A stretch of DNA of 60,276 nt from JBFLYO01 sp040756745. GTDB taxonomy: Bacteria; Bacteroidota; Ignavibacteria; UBA10030; UBA6906. Shown here in pieces: positions 7,739-16,900 of the stretch. The stretch is taken from the NCBI GenBank assembly GCA_040756745.1, contig JBFLYO010000024.1, forward strand, positions 1 through 60,276, given 5' to 3'. The notes under the pieces were generated by a model. It was not told the origin of the DNA and ran no database searches. It saw only the letters and a program-made list of their open reading frames with translations. The position numbers and the translations under genes are program-made. Every line of letters starts with the position of its first letter. Within the stretch, counting starts at the first letter, position 1.

Positions 7739-9037
7739 TCAGGCCCGGAGTTCCGGGTAGAGAGGGAAACGGTCGCAGAGCGCCGTGACCTTCTGCGCAA
7801 CGGCGATGTACGCGCGCGTGTCCCCCTTATGGGAGAGCACTTCATCAATCAGGTCGCCCACCGTGGCCATCTCCTCTTCCCCCATCCCCCGCGTCGTGAG
7901 CGCCGGCGTGCCGATCCTGATGCCGCTCGTGATCAACGGACTCTTATCGTCGAATGGAACGCCGTTCTTGTTGACGGTGATCCCCGCCTCATCCAGCGCC
8001 TCCTGCGCCTCCTTGCCCGTCAGGTTCTTGTTGCGGAGATCGACGAGCATGAGGTGGTTATCGGTCCCTCCGGAGACGACGTAGTAGCCGTGCTGCATCA
8101 GTCGAGCCGCAAGCGCCTGTGCATTACGGATGACCCTGCGCCCGTATTCCTCGAACTCCGGCTGCAGCGCCTCCCGGAACGCCACGGCCTTGCCGGCGAT
8201 GACGTGCATGAGCGGTCCTCCCTGGATGCCGGGGATGACCATCGCATCGATCAGCTCGGACATTTTCTTGGTGCGTCCGGACTTCGGCGCGACCTGGCCG
8301 AATGGATTGTCGTAGTCCTCCCCCATGAGGATCAGGCCGCCACGCGGACCGCGCAGTGTCTTGTGCGTGGTTGATGTCACCACGTGGCAGTGAGGGAGAG
8401 GATCGCTCAGGAGTTTCTTGGCGATGAGGCCGGCGGGATGCGCGATGTCGGCGAACAGGAATGCGCCGACCGCATCTGCAATCTGCCGGAATGTGCGGTA
8501 GTCGATGTTGCGTGAATAGGCGCTGGCGCCGACCGTGATCATCTTCGGCCGGTGCTTCTTCGCGAGGTCCTCCACCTCATTGAAATCGATGACCCCGGTC
8601 TCCCGTCCCACGCCGTACGCAACGAACCTGTAGAGCTGGCCGGAGAAATTCACCGGCGACCCGTGCGTGAGGTGGCCACCGTGGGAAAGGTTCATCCCCA
8701 TCAACGTATCGCCCGGCTTCACGAACGAGAAATAGACCGCCATGTTGGCCTGCGAGCCGGAATGGGGCTGGACGTTCGCGTACGCGGCGCCGAAGAGCTG
8801 CCTCGCACGGTCCCGCGCGAGGTCCTCCGCCACGTCGACGAATTCGCACCCGCCGTAATACCGCTTTCCCGGATATCCTTCCGCATACTTGTTGGTGAGC
8901 GGCGTGCCGACCGCCTCCAGCACTGCGCGGCTGACGAAGTTCTCCGACGCGATCAGCTCGAGCTTCCCGTGCTGCCGGCGGATCTCACCGATGACGGCGG
9001 CATACACGTCGGGGTCGAACGATCGTAAATGTTCCAT
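7739..9037 (-). CDS. glyA: Serine hydroxymethyltransferase
   Basis: This 432-residue PLP enzyme converts serine and tetrahydrofolate to glycine and methylene-THF. Family blocks: ELIASENFVSRAVLEA, NKYAEGYPGKRYYGG, VQPHSGSQANMAVY, the cofactor lysine in STTHKTLRGPRGG, and the C-terminal GIRIGTPALTTRGM. ATG 9037 starts right at the family N-terminus (RSFDPDVYAAV) and lies 8 bases after the stop of the barrel-protein gene; the longer open frame to 9304 is antisense noise. Confidence 0.97.
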   Translation of the reverse strand: MEHLRSFDPDVYAAVIGEIRRQHGKLELIASENFVSRAVLEAVGTPLTNKYAEGYPGKRYYGGCEFVDVAEDLARDRARQLFGAAYANVQPHSGSQANMAVYFSFVKPGDTLMGMNLSHGGHLTHGSPVNFSGQLYRFVAYGVGRETGVIDFNEVEDLAKKHRPKMITVGASAYSRNIDYRTFRQIADAVGAFLFADIAHPAGLIAKKLLSDPLPHCHVVTSTTHKTLRGPRGGLILMGEDYDNPFGQVAPKSGRTKKMSELIDAMVIPGIQGGPLMHVIAGKAVAFREALQPEFEEYGRRVIRNAQALAARLMQHGYYVVSGGTDNHLMLVDLRNKNLTGKEAQEALDEAGITVNKNGVPFDDKSPLITSGIRIGTPALTTRGMGEEEMATVGDLIDEVLSHKGDTRAYIAVAQKVTALCDRFPLYPELRA

Positions 9038-9045
9038 GACGCGTC

Positions 9046-10326
9046 TCAGTCTTCCTCGTAACGGACGAACCAGAGGTCGCTGATGTTCAGCGAGAAGGTC
9101 ATCCGGAAAATCCTGTCCCGAATCAGTCCCCCCTCCGTCGCACCGCGGCTGCCGTATTCGGCGGCGACGTTCAGGCGGGACTCCCCGCTGAGCGGGAAAG
9201 CCATTCCCGCCGTCACGGCCCATTCGTCGACCGGGTGGCCGCCGGGATTGAAATACGTTTGATGGAATGTGAACCCGAGCCGGTACGAGAGTCTGTCCAG
9301 CCACGGCGCTACACTTTCGCGTGAGCCGGCACGTTCGGCCCCGATCCCGATCCTGTAGCTGTCGCGGATCCCCGCAGGCGTCGCGCCTTCGAAGTCTGAC
9401 TCACTCCACGGTTGCGCCGTGTAATCCACCGCAATCGTCCAGCGCTCGGAGGCCTGATACCCGATGCCGACCCCGAAGGAGAACGGCACCCCGATCCTCT
9501 TGTACTGTGCCGCCGACGTGTCCCGTTCGAACGTGTAGTCGTACGTGACATCGTCGATGGTGTGAAGGTTCGCGCGCGTGGTCACGACGGCGCCGAGGGA
9601 GAGCGGGCGCAGGGATTCCGTGATGCCGCCGAGGGTGCTGACGAGTACCCCCGTTGTGAAATTCAGTCCGCTGATGCTCTGGTTGCTCGTGAACGTCCCG
9701 CCGCTGAAGCCGCTCTGCACGGGGATCTGCTCGGAGCTGCGCGAGAGCGTGCCGAACATGTAGTTCAGTGAGGCACCGACGGAAAAGGCCTGCGCCGGCG
9801 CACACGATGCCCCCAGGACGGCTCTGGTAATGCCGCCCGAACCGATGTGGTGAAGGCGGTAGCCCATGGTGACGGTGTCGGTTCCGACCCGGCTGTACAA
9901 TCCCGTTGTGTATGTGTCGTAGCCGACCTGACTGTACGGAAGAAAGCCGCCGACAAGGACGAGCCCGTCGGACGGAGAGATCGGAATGGCGAGAAGCGCA
10001 CCGTGGAAATCGAGACGTGCAAGATAACGCGACCGCGCGCCATCGGTGGAATTGAATCCCTCGTAGAGCGCCGCGCCCTCCAGGCGTGTGCGGTCGATCC
10101 GGAACCAGGAGGCGGGAGACGCCGCATTGATGTAGAGCGAGGGAGCGAGGCCGATTCCCGTATAACCCATCCCCGCCCCCCGCGAGCCCGGCGCGTAGCG
10201 GATGTCGCCGATGCCGAGGATTGAATACGCCGAGCCACCGCTGCCGGCGACCGCCGTGCCGAACCACGCCGCGGAGAGCCCCAGCACCGCCGTCAGGAAA
10301 GGAAGAACTCGCTGTCGCTTCAACAT
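9046..10326 (-). CDS. Outer-membrane beta-barrel protein, FadL/PorV-like
   Basis: The 426-residue product starts with a signal peptide (MLKRQRVLPFLTAVLGLSAA, likely cut after AVA or nearby). It continues with SAYSILGIGDIRYAPGSRGA and INAASPASWF, a pattern common in Bacteroidota barrels of the FadL/PorV kind, then alternating amphipathic strands to a terminal aromatic segment (LWFVRYEED). I do not know its specific function; hydrophobic-ligand transport or a scaffold role are possible. Eight bases separate it from each flanking gene in the operon. Confidence 0.75.
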   Translation of the reverse strand: MLKRQRVLPFLTAVLGLSAAWFGTAVAGSGGSAYSILGIGDIRYAPGSRGAGMGYTGIGLAPSLYINAASPASWFRIDRTRLEGAALYEGFNSTDGARSRYLARLDFHGALLAIPISPSDGLVLVGGFLPYSQVGYDTYTTGLYSRVGTDTVTMGYRLHHIGSGGITRAVLGASCAPAQAFSVGASLNYMFGTLSRSSEQIPVQSGFSGGTFTSNQSISGLNFTTGVLVSTLGGITESLRPLSLGAVVTTRANLHTIDDVTYDYTFERDTSAAQYKRIGVPFSFGVGIGYQASERWTIAVDYTAQPWSESDFEGATPAGIRDSYRIGIGAERAGSRESVAPWLDRLSYRLGFTFHQTYFNPGGHPVDEWAVTAGMAFPLSGESRLNVAAEYGSRGATEGGLIRDRIFRMTFSLNISDLWFVRYEED

Positions 10327-10334
10327 TCCGTCAC

Positions 10335-11531
10335 CTACAGTGGAGTCGAATAGATGATCTTCAGCATCGGCCGCCGCAGCGGATCGGATGCGCGCTCGTT
10401 GTAAAATGTCAGCAGGTCGGGCGCAACAAACTCAAACTCGAGCGAGGGGCGGAGTGCGAGCCCGTAATTCGGACCGTGCACCCAGAGCTGGACCGATCGC
10501 CGGACGTCGGTGCTGAAAGTGAACGCGGTTCCCGCCTTCCGTCGACCGTCCTGTGTGACAATATCGAGTACCGGCGGCTGGGCAGATGTATAGATTGTCT
10601 GTGCAACGATGGCAGTGTCGGCGGTGAACTTCGATACCCGCGACGTTACAGGGTCCCGCTGCAAGAGAAGCTCCGCACTATTGACGACCGCTCCGCGGGG
10701 AATGAACGACACGTCGAATTGCATCGACGCCCGGTACCCCACCCCTGCATGCAGGTAGAGCAGCTGTGGGTCAGTGGTCAGATTGTCGATATTGCCGACG
10801 AACGTATCGATCCCCTGGTAGTACGTTGCCGTATCCCGGCTCGGCCCCGTGGGACTGCCGGCAATAATCTCGAGCTGCGGTTGAAGGTGCGTCGAATCAG
10901 AATCAAACGCCGTAAACCCCCGGACGATCGTGCACGAAGGGTCGGGAACAAGGACGAATCCGTAGCGCGTATCGGTGCTTGTCGGCGTCATAAACCACTC
11001 ACGGACGAACGCAGTGTCAAGCGAGACCGTGACAACCTGCGTGTCCGGGCCGGCTCCAGTGAGCGAGCTCCCCTGGGAGGCCGATTCATAAAACCCTGTC
11101 TGGGCGGAGTCCCAGATGAGCGTTGTCTGGCTCCAGACTTTCAGGATCCGGTGCACGGAGAAGGCAAACGTGCCGGTGGAGTCGCCGTGCCAGGTGATGC
11201 AGCGGAGTTTGAGTCGTGCGGAATGAATCAGCGCGGTGTCGCGAGCAGGAAAGAGAGAAGGATAGAAGTTCATTGCAGTGAGGGCCGTGTAGTTCCCCGT
11301 CTTTCCGAGGAGGTTGATCGCTCCGTCCATCACCTCGAACTGACGGTATGTCGAGCTGCCGGTCGCCGTGATCACAGTATCCCGCACCACCACGTCGCCG
11401 TGCGGCAGAGAGGCGGTCAACGCGTTCAACTCTGTGGGTTCCTCGCTGCAGCCGGCGGCAGCCAGTGCCATCACGATGGCACACGCGGAAAGGAATGCCG
11501 GCATGGTCTTTCTGCGTCCCCGATCAGTCAT
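10335..11531 (-). CDS. Secreted lipoprotein, DNRLRE/DUF4270-like
   Basis: This 398-residue protein has a lipoprotein signal (lipobox AAAGC, lipidated Cys at about residue 28). The mature part has two similar halves with DTALIHSARLKLRCITW and RGAVVNSAELLLQRD, where strands end in paired hydrophobic residues as in DNRLRE-type beta domains. In Bacteroidota a DUF4270 lipoprotein often sits beside glycogen synthase, and glgA is two genes upstream here, so a divergent relative is plausible. The start overlaps gmhB by four bases, indicating coupling. No enzyme motif is visible. Confidence 0.65.
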   Translation of the reverse strand: MTDRGRRKTMPAFLSACAIVMALAAAGCSEEPTELNALTASLPHGDVVVRDTVITATGSSTYRQFEVMDGAINLLGKTGNYTALTAMNFYPSLFPARDTALIHSARLKLRCITWHGDSTGTFAFSVHRILKVWSQTTLIWDSAQTGFYESASQGSSLTGAGPDTQVVTVSLDTAFVREWFMTPTSTDTRYGFVLVPDPSCTIVRGFTAFDSDSTHLQPQLEIIAGSPTGPSRDTATYYQGIDTFVGNIDNLTTDPQLLYLHAGVGYRASMQFDVSFIPRGAVVNSAELLLQRDPVTSRVSKFTADTAIVAQTIYTSAQPPVLDIVTQDGRRKAGTAFTFSTDVRRSVQLWVHGPNYGLALRPSLEFEFVAPDLLTFYNERASDPLRRPMLKIIYSTPL

Positions 11532-12121
11532 GCAGAGTGCTTTCTTTGCTCATTGTGCAAGATGAACTCAACTGCTTCCACGATCGACGCAGCTGTAAAG
11601 TGTGGCGTAACGCTTGCCTGGCGGCATTCGTCCCGGGCGATCGTCCCCCAGCCCGTCAGCACAAGGATTCCCTGCGCGCCTGCCGCCTGCGCCGCCTGGA
11701 CATCCACGATCCGGTCGCCGACCACGTATGACCGTTCAAGATCGAGTCCGAACTCTTCCGCCGCCCGGCGGAGCATACCCGGCCGGGGCTTGCGGCAGTC
11801 GCATTCGACGTTGTATGGAGGGAGGCCGGCGATGGGATGGTGCGGGCAGTAGTAGATCCGGTCGATGCGCGCTCCTTCCCGTCCCAGGTCCTGCATCAGC
11901 TTGGCGTGAATCGGGACAAGATCAGCTTCCGAAAAGATTCCGCGCGCGACCCCGGATTGGTTGGAGATAATGCAGGCGTGGAATCCCCCCGCGTTTATCG
12001 ACCGGACGGCGCCGGCGGCGCCGGGGATCAACCGTAGCTGCTCCGGTCTGCTCAGGAACTCAACCTCTTCGTTCAGGGTGCCGTCTCGGTCAAAGAATAC
12101 CGCGGCACGGCCGGCACTCAC
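11528..12121 (-). CDS. gmhB: D-glycero-D-manno-heptose-1,7-bisphosphate 7-phosphatase
   Basis: This 197-residue HAD-superfamily phosphatase removes the 7-phosphate in the ADP-heptose pathway for LPS core. Motifs: FFDRDGTLNEEVEFL (nucleophile and acid Asp), ISNQSGVARG, the zinc-loop cysteines and histidines in CPHHP and CDCRKPRPGM, and VGDRIVDVQAAQAAG. It overlaps glgA by four bases upstream and the lipoprotein gene by four bases downstream. HisB-type histidinol phosphatase is an alternative, but no his genes are near. Confidence 0.88.
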   Translation of the reverse strand: MSAGRAAVFFDRDGTLNEEVEFLSRPEQLRLIPGAAGAVRSINAGGFHACIISNQSGVARGIFSEADLVPIHAKLMQDLGREGARIDRIYYCPHHPIAGLPPYNVECDCRKPRPGMLRRAAEEFGLDLERSYVVGDRIVDVQAAQAAGAQGILVLTGWGTIARDECRQASVTPHFTAASIVEAVEFILHNEQRKHSA

Positions 12122-13596
12122 TTGCGGACAAGGCTCCTATAGAGCTGGATATATTTCTTAGCCGACGCCTCCCAGGAGAAGTCACGCGTCATCCCCTTCT
12201 TCATCAGCTTTCGCCATCCCGACTGATCCCTGTACGCCGTAACGGCGCGGTGCAGGACTTTCATCATGTCAGGCGCCGCATACTGCCGGAACTTAAAGCC
12301 CGTTCCCTCGCCCCCATGAACGTCATCGATCGTGTCTTCGAGTCCGCCGGTCGCACGGACGACCGGAATCGTTCCGTACCTCAGGCTGTACATCTGGTTC
12401 AGGCCGCAGGGCTCGTAACGCGACGGCATGAGAAACATGTCGCTCCCCGCCTCGATCAGGTGCGCCAACTCGTTGTTGAACGTCAGCGACGCGGCCACCT
12501 TCGCCGGGTATTTCCTCTGCGCCCGCTCAAACAGGTCGTGGTACTTCTTTTCCCCGGTCCCGAGCACGACGAGCTGCAGATCGAGTTTCATCATATGATC
12601 AAGCGCCTCGCCGATCAAGTCAAACCCCTTCTGATCCGCCAGCCGCGAAATGATCCCCACGACGGGGACCTCCTCCCTGAACGGCAGTCCCATGCGTGTC
12701 AGCAGCGCTTTCTTGTTTTCCACCTTCAGGTCGATCGACTTGATGTCGTATCGGACGGGGATCAGCGTGTCGACCGCGGGGTCCCAGACCGAATAATCGG
12801 CGCCGTTCAGGATCCCCGTCAGATCGTTCCGCCGCTTGCGCGCCACCCCTTCAAGACCGGCCCCGAACTCGTGGCTGGACTGTATCTCCTCGGCGTACCT
12901 CTCGCTGACGGTCGTGATTGCGTCGGCGAACACGATCCCCGCCTTCAGGAAGTTCAGATGCCCGTAGGCCTCGACCCCCTCCATCGACATCAATGACTCC
13001 GGGAGAAGGGTCTTCCTGAACGACTCTTTCGGGAAGATCCCCTGGTAGGCCATGTTGTGGATCGTGAAGACTGACTTCGTGTCCCTGTAAAAGGGATCAT
13101 CCCGATACAGGGTCTTCAGGTAGACCGGCACAAGCCCCGTCGGCCAGTCGTTGCAGTGAATAATGTCGGGCTTCCAGCCGAGCTTCTTGAGTACCTCGAG
13201 GATCCCCCGACAGAAAAAGATGAACCGCTCGTCGTTGTCGTGGTAGTCCTTTTTTGTGTCGGGGTGGACATACAGGCCGGACCGCCCGAACAGATGCTGG
13301 TTGTCCAGAAAGTAGACCTGAACCTTGACCTGGTTATTGACGATGAACGACGATTTCACGCTCGCCTGCCGGGGCTTCGGGCCCATCGGGATCTCGACCT
13401 CCTTGAGGCGGATCATCTCGTGGAGACGCGATTTCCGCTCGTTGATGCTCCCGTACCTGGGCATCATCACGCGGATTTCATGTTCTGACTCTTTGATGGT
13501 CTGGGGGAGGGCGCCGGAGACGTCTGCTAATCCTCCGGTCTTGGCGAACGGCTCAACTTCGCTGGATACGAACAGGATGTTCAGTGGCTTCGCCAT
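12118..13596 (-). CDS. glgA: Glycogen/starch synthase
   Basis: This 492-residue GT5 glycosyltransferase transfers glucose from (usually) ADP-glucose to alpha-1,4-glucan. It has the N-terminal FVSSEVEPFAKTGGLADVSG with the KTGGL nucleotide-sugar loop, HCNDWPTGLVPVYLK, FTIHNMAYQGIFPKES, and the C-terminal PSRYEPCGLNQMYSLRYGTIPVVRATGGLEDT. It heads the minus-strand operon and has its own TTGATA-17-TAAATT promoter. Branching enzyme and pyrophosphorylase are not in the window. Confidence 0.95.
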   Translation of the reverse strand: MAKPLNILFVSSEVEPFAKTGGLADVSGALPQTIKESEHEIRVMMPRYGSINERKSRLHEMIRLKEVEIPMGPKPRQASVKSSFIVNNQVKVQVYFLDNQHLFGRSGLYVHPDTKKDYHDNDERFIFFCRGILEVLKKLGWKPDIIHCNDWPTGLVPVYLKTLYRDDPFYRDTKSVFTIHNMAYQGIFPKESFRKTLLPESLMSMEGVEAYGHLNFLKAGIVFADAITTVSERYAEEIQSSHEFGAGLEGVARKRRNDLTGILNGADYSVWDPAVDTLIPVRYDIKSIDLKVENKKALLTRMGLPFREEVPVVGIISRLADQKGFDLIGEALDHMMKLDLQLVVLGTGEKKYHDLFERAQRKYPAKVAASLTFNNELAHLIEAGSDMFLMPSRYEPCGLNQMYSLRYGTIPVVRATGGLEDTIDDVHGGEGTGFKFRQYAAPDMMKVLHRAVTAYRDQSGWRKLMKKGMTRDFSWEASAKKYIQLYRSLVRK

Positions 13597-13643
13597 GCGG
13601 GTCCGCTCGAGGTGCCTGGGAACTGTAACGGTGAAAGCTAATA

Positions 13644-13672
13644 AATTTAACCAATATTGCCCTCAATATCAA
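13644..13672 (-). promoter_or_regulatory. Sigma70-type promoter of the glgA operon
   Basis: On the minus strand TTGATA (13667-13672) and TAAATT (13644-13649) are 17 bases apart. The predicted start near 13637 gives a leader of about 40 bases before glgA. Confidence 0.65.
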
Positions 13673-13709
13673 CCGAACGGCCGTTGCACGAAGGGACGAA
13701 CGCCTCACC

Positions 13710-13738
13710 TTGACTTTCTGTCGTGCAATCTCTATATT
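13710..13738 (+). promoter_or_regulatory. Sigma70-type promoter of the RNA unit before porU
   Basis: TTGACT (13710-13715) and TATATT (13733-13738) are 17 bases apart, divergent from the glgA promoter. The expected start is near 13745. Confidence 0.75.
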
Positions 13739-13744
13739 TTTATC

Positions 13745-13954
13745 ACAGAAGAACGATGTTTGATCCGGGGCTCCGCCTATAGAGGTATTCGCTTAAAGGT
13801 TTGTACGATCCGCCGCGTGCTGAACGAGACGCGCGGCGCACGCCCTCAGTGATGAGCGGCTGATCCTTTAACGAATACCACGTGACAGGTCGGGCGACCG
13901 CGATCAAAGTGCGCCGAATGTTGCAGGTGTGACGTTCGGTTTTTTGTTTTTTTT
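13745..13954 (+). ncRNA. Structured ~200-nt RNA, 6S-like candidate or porU leader
   Basis: A promoter and an intrinsic terminator bracket about 200 bases with no good ORF. Three stacked helices give a rod: TTTGATC (13759-13765) with GATCAAA (13902-13908); then, beyond an open bubble of 18 and 22 bases, GGTATTCGCTTAAAGG (13784-13799) with CCTTTAACGAATACC (13865-13879), 15 pairs with one bulged base; then GATCCGCCGC (13807-13816) with GCGGCTGATC (13856-13865), one mismatch. The second and third helices share one base at 13865. A closing stem, central bubble and long apical stem in about 200 nt is the architecture of 6S RNA. The alternative is a cis-acting leader controlling porU by attenuation. 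There is no match by eye to SRP RNA, RNase P RNA or tmRNA. Confidence 0.5.
13914..13954 (+). terminator. Intrinsic terminator 20 bases before porU
   Basis: CCGAATGT (13914-13921) pairs with ACGTTCGG (13932-13939), including one G-U pair. It is followed by TTTTTT, one G and TTTTTTTT (13940-13954). It ends the structured RNA unit and must be read through, or be bypassed by another start, for porU expression from the 13710 promoter. Confidence 0.8.
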
Positions 13955-13973
13955 CCCCCGTGACTGAGAAACG

Positions 13974-16900
13974 ATGCCTCAGGCCTCTCCCATACGCTCT
14001 CTGATCGCAGCTGCGCTCGGCATCTGCCTGACGGTATCCGCCTCACGGGCAGATGTACCGGCGTCCGATGAAGACATCGTTGTACTCCGTTCCGATGCGC
14101 AATCTGTACTCATCGAATACCGTCCTCAGTACACGGCGTCACGGACGATCGAACAGGGAGGGAGGAAATTCCTGATCCAGGAGTTTGCAGGGATGACCGG
14201 TCAATCACCCGCACAGTCACCGGGCTCACCGGACATCCGTTCCAGGGCGATTCCCCTCGCCTTTCCAACGTCGAAAGGGAACGTCCTTCGGGTCGTTGCC
14301 GCCGACTTTGAAGAATTGCGCGGCGCGCCGATCGCTCCCGTGCCGCTCATCAGGATGCCCGGTGGACTTGCGGATTCACCGGCCTTCGAGCCTGATCCGC
14401 AGTGGTACGGCGAACGCTCCTTCCTCCCCGCAGCGGTTGCAGAACTCAGTCCGGTTGGACGGGTGCGCGAACTGCTTCTCGGCAGCGTCAGGATCTATCC
14501 GCTCCAGTGCAACCCCTCGGCCGGCATTGTGCGTCGGTACTCGCGCATCGTGGTTGAGGTTGTCTTCGGCCCCCCAGAGCCGCTCCCGCGTGTCACGGAA
14601 CAGCAATCATTGCTCTCATGGGTTCCCCTTAATTATGCGTCGGCGAGACTCTGGGGCGGCCTTGCGCGGTCAGCTGCAGCGCCCTCGCCCGGCGTGCTGG
14701 CTGCAGGCGACTGGTACCGCCTGACGGTGACGGACGACGGCATGTACCGCCTCGACGCGAATTACTTCGCCGCCATCGGCGTCAATCTCTCAACGCTTGA
14801 CCCGCGCACGATCAAAGTCTACGGGAATGGGGGGAAGGAGCTTTCCGAAAACCCCCTCCAGCCGCGGCCGGCGGATCTGACCGAGCTGGCCATCTTCGCG
14901 TCGGGGGAAGGGGATGGCAGGATGGACGCCGGTGATTTCGTTGCATTCTACGGCAGGGGGGTGCGGGGATGGACGTACGACCCGGCGCAGAAGACGCTGA
15001 GGCATTACATCAATCACTACGCCGATGTCAACTACTATTGGCTGACAGCCGGCGGAGCGGCGGGAAAACGGATGGCCGACCAGCCATCGCTTCCATCGTC
15101 GCCCGGCGACCTCGTCGTGGAGCGGTTCACCGACGGCGTTGCAGTGGAGGAAGAGAAGTTCAACATCCTCGGATCGGGGAAAAGCTGGGTGGGGCAGAGC
15201 CTCGAAGCGGGTAATTCGTTTACGCACATGCATGTGCTCCCGAACCTCGTTCCGAACGACCAGATCCGCTACAGGTATTCACTCGTTGCCTCAGCCCTCC
15301 AGGCTCCCAGCTTCACCGTCCGCGAGAATGGATCGGTCATCGGAGTGCATGCGTTGAATCCGACGTACTGGTATGTCGTCGCCACAAGCGGCGTGTTCAC
15401 AGTGACCGGTTCGTCGTCGCTCCCCTCATCGACCAGCCAGCTTGCATTTCAGTTCAATGCGCCGGGAGTCTCGCCGAAGGGATGGATCGACTGGATCGAG
15501 ATCCTGTATCCACGCATGCTCTGGGCAGTCGGCGATTTCATCGGATTCCGGGGCCCGGACACGACTGCAATTGCGGAATACCGGCTTCAGCAGTTCTCTG
15601 CGACGCCGATGATCTTCAACGTCACATCGCATGCCGACGTGAAATTGGTGTCAGGAATCACCGGCTCCTTCACATTCCGGGCTGCGGAGACTTCAGGCGG
15701 CGTGTCTGAGTATCGGGCGGTCGCCGGCAGCGGCTGGAAAATCCCCGGCGCCATCGCGAAAGTCCCCAACCAGGATCTCCATGGGTACGCCGCGGGGGCC
15801 GATTTCATCATTGTGACGAGTCCCGAATACCGCTCCGCTGCCGACCGGCTCAAGGCGTATCGCGAAGATCCGGCGCACGGAGGACTCAAGACTCTTGTTG
15901 CAGATGTCAACCTCATTTATAATGAGTTCGGAGGGGGCATCCCCGATATCACGGCGATCCGCGATTTTCTCAAGTATGCGTATGATAATTGGACACCCCG
16001 TCCCCAGTTTGTCCTCTTGATGGGACAGGCATCGTACGACTACAAGGGGATTCGTGGCGTGAAATCGAGCTATGTCCCCACCTGGCAGAGCCCGGAGTCG
16101 TATGACGACGTCTACAGTTACTGCACCGACGATTTCTTCGTGAAATTCGGGGCCTCCAACGCCCCTTCCCTTGTCCTGGGACGCGTTTCTGCCCGTACGC
16201 TCGGAGAGGCAGAGGCGTTTGTCGATAAACTCAATCGCTACGAGGCAAATTCGGCCGCGGACAGCTGGAAAATGCGCATGCTTTTTATCGGGGACGATGC
16301 TTGGACCAGCGAGGGAGGGGAAATCGGCGACAGGACCCTGCACAGCGACGATACCGAGACGCTCGCCCAGGGGTTCACCCCTGAGGAATTTGAGAAAAAG
16401 AAAATCTATATTGCTGAGTACCCGACGGTGTACGCTGCTCAGGGGCGCCGCAAGCCCGCCGCGAACAAAGCCATCATCGACCAGATCAACCAGGGGGTCT
16501 TGATCTCGAATTACACCGGGCATGGGAATGACCACCTGCTGGCACACGAGGATATCTTCGACGTCGCCACCTCCATCCCGCAGCTGGTCAATGCCGACCG
16601 GCTGACGGTGTTCATTCTCGCGACCTGCAATTTCTCGGAACTGGACGATCCCGAAGGTCGGACGGGCAGCGAGTACCTGATCAACAAGCCGGACGGGGGG
16701 TGCATCGGTGTCATCTCGGCGACGCGCAAGGTATTCGCGCCGTCCAACGCGTGGCTGAACCAGCAGACATACCGTCGCCTTTTCGGACGCGATGCGATAG
16801 GGCGTCTGACAGTCGAGCGCCCCGCTACCGCGCTCTTTCTTTTCAAGCTGCTCGGCAACGACGAGAACGATCAGAAGTTTTTCTACATGGGCGACCCGAC

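Noticed and set aside
6704..8374. Plus-strand 556-residue frame across tatC and glyA
   Set aside because: Its N-terminal SRLRLRLRSRLRS part is the low-complexity repeat and the rest is antisense to two well-supported genes.
13745..13954. SRP RNA, tmRNA or RNase P RNA
   Set aside because: The GGAAGC tetraloop context, the tRNA-like ends of tmRNA and the conserved RNase P core sequence are all absent, and the length does not fit the last.
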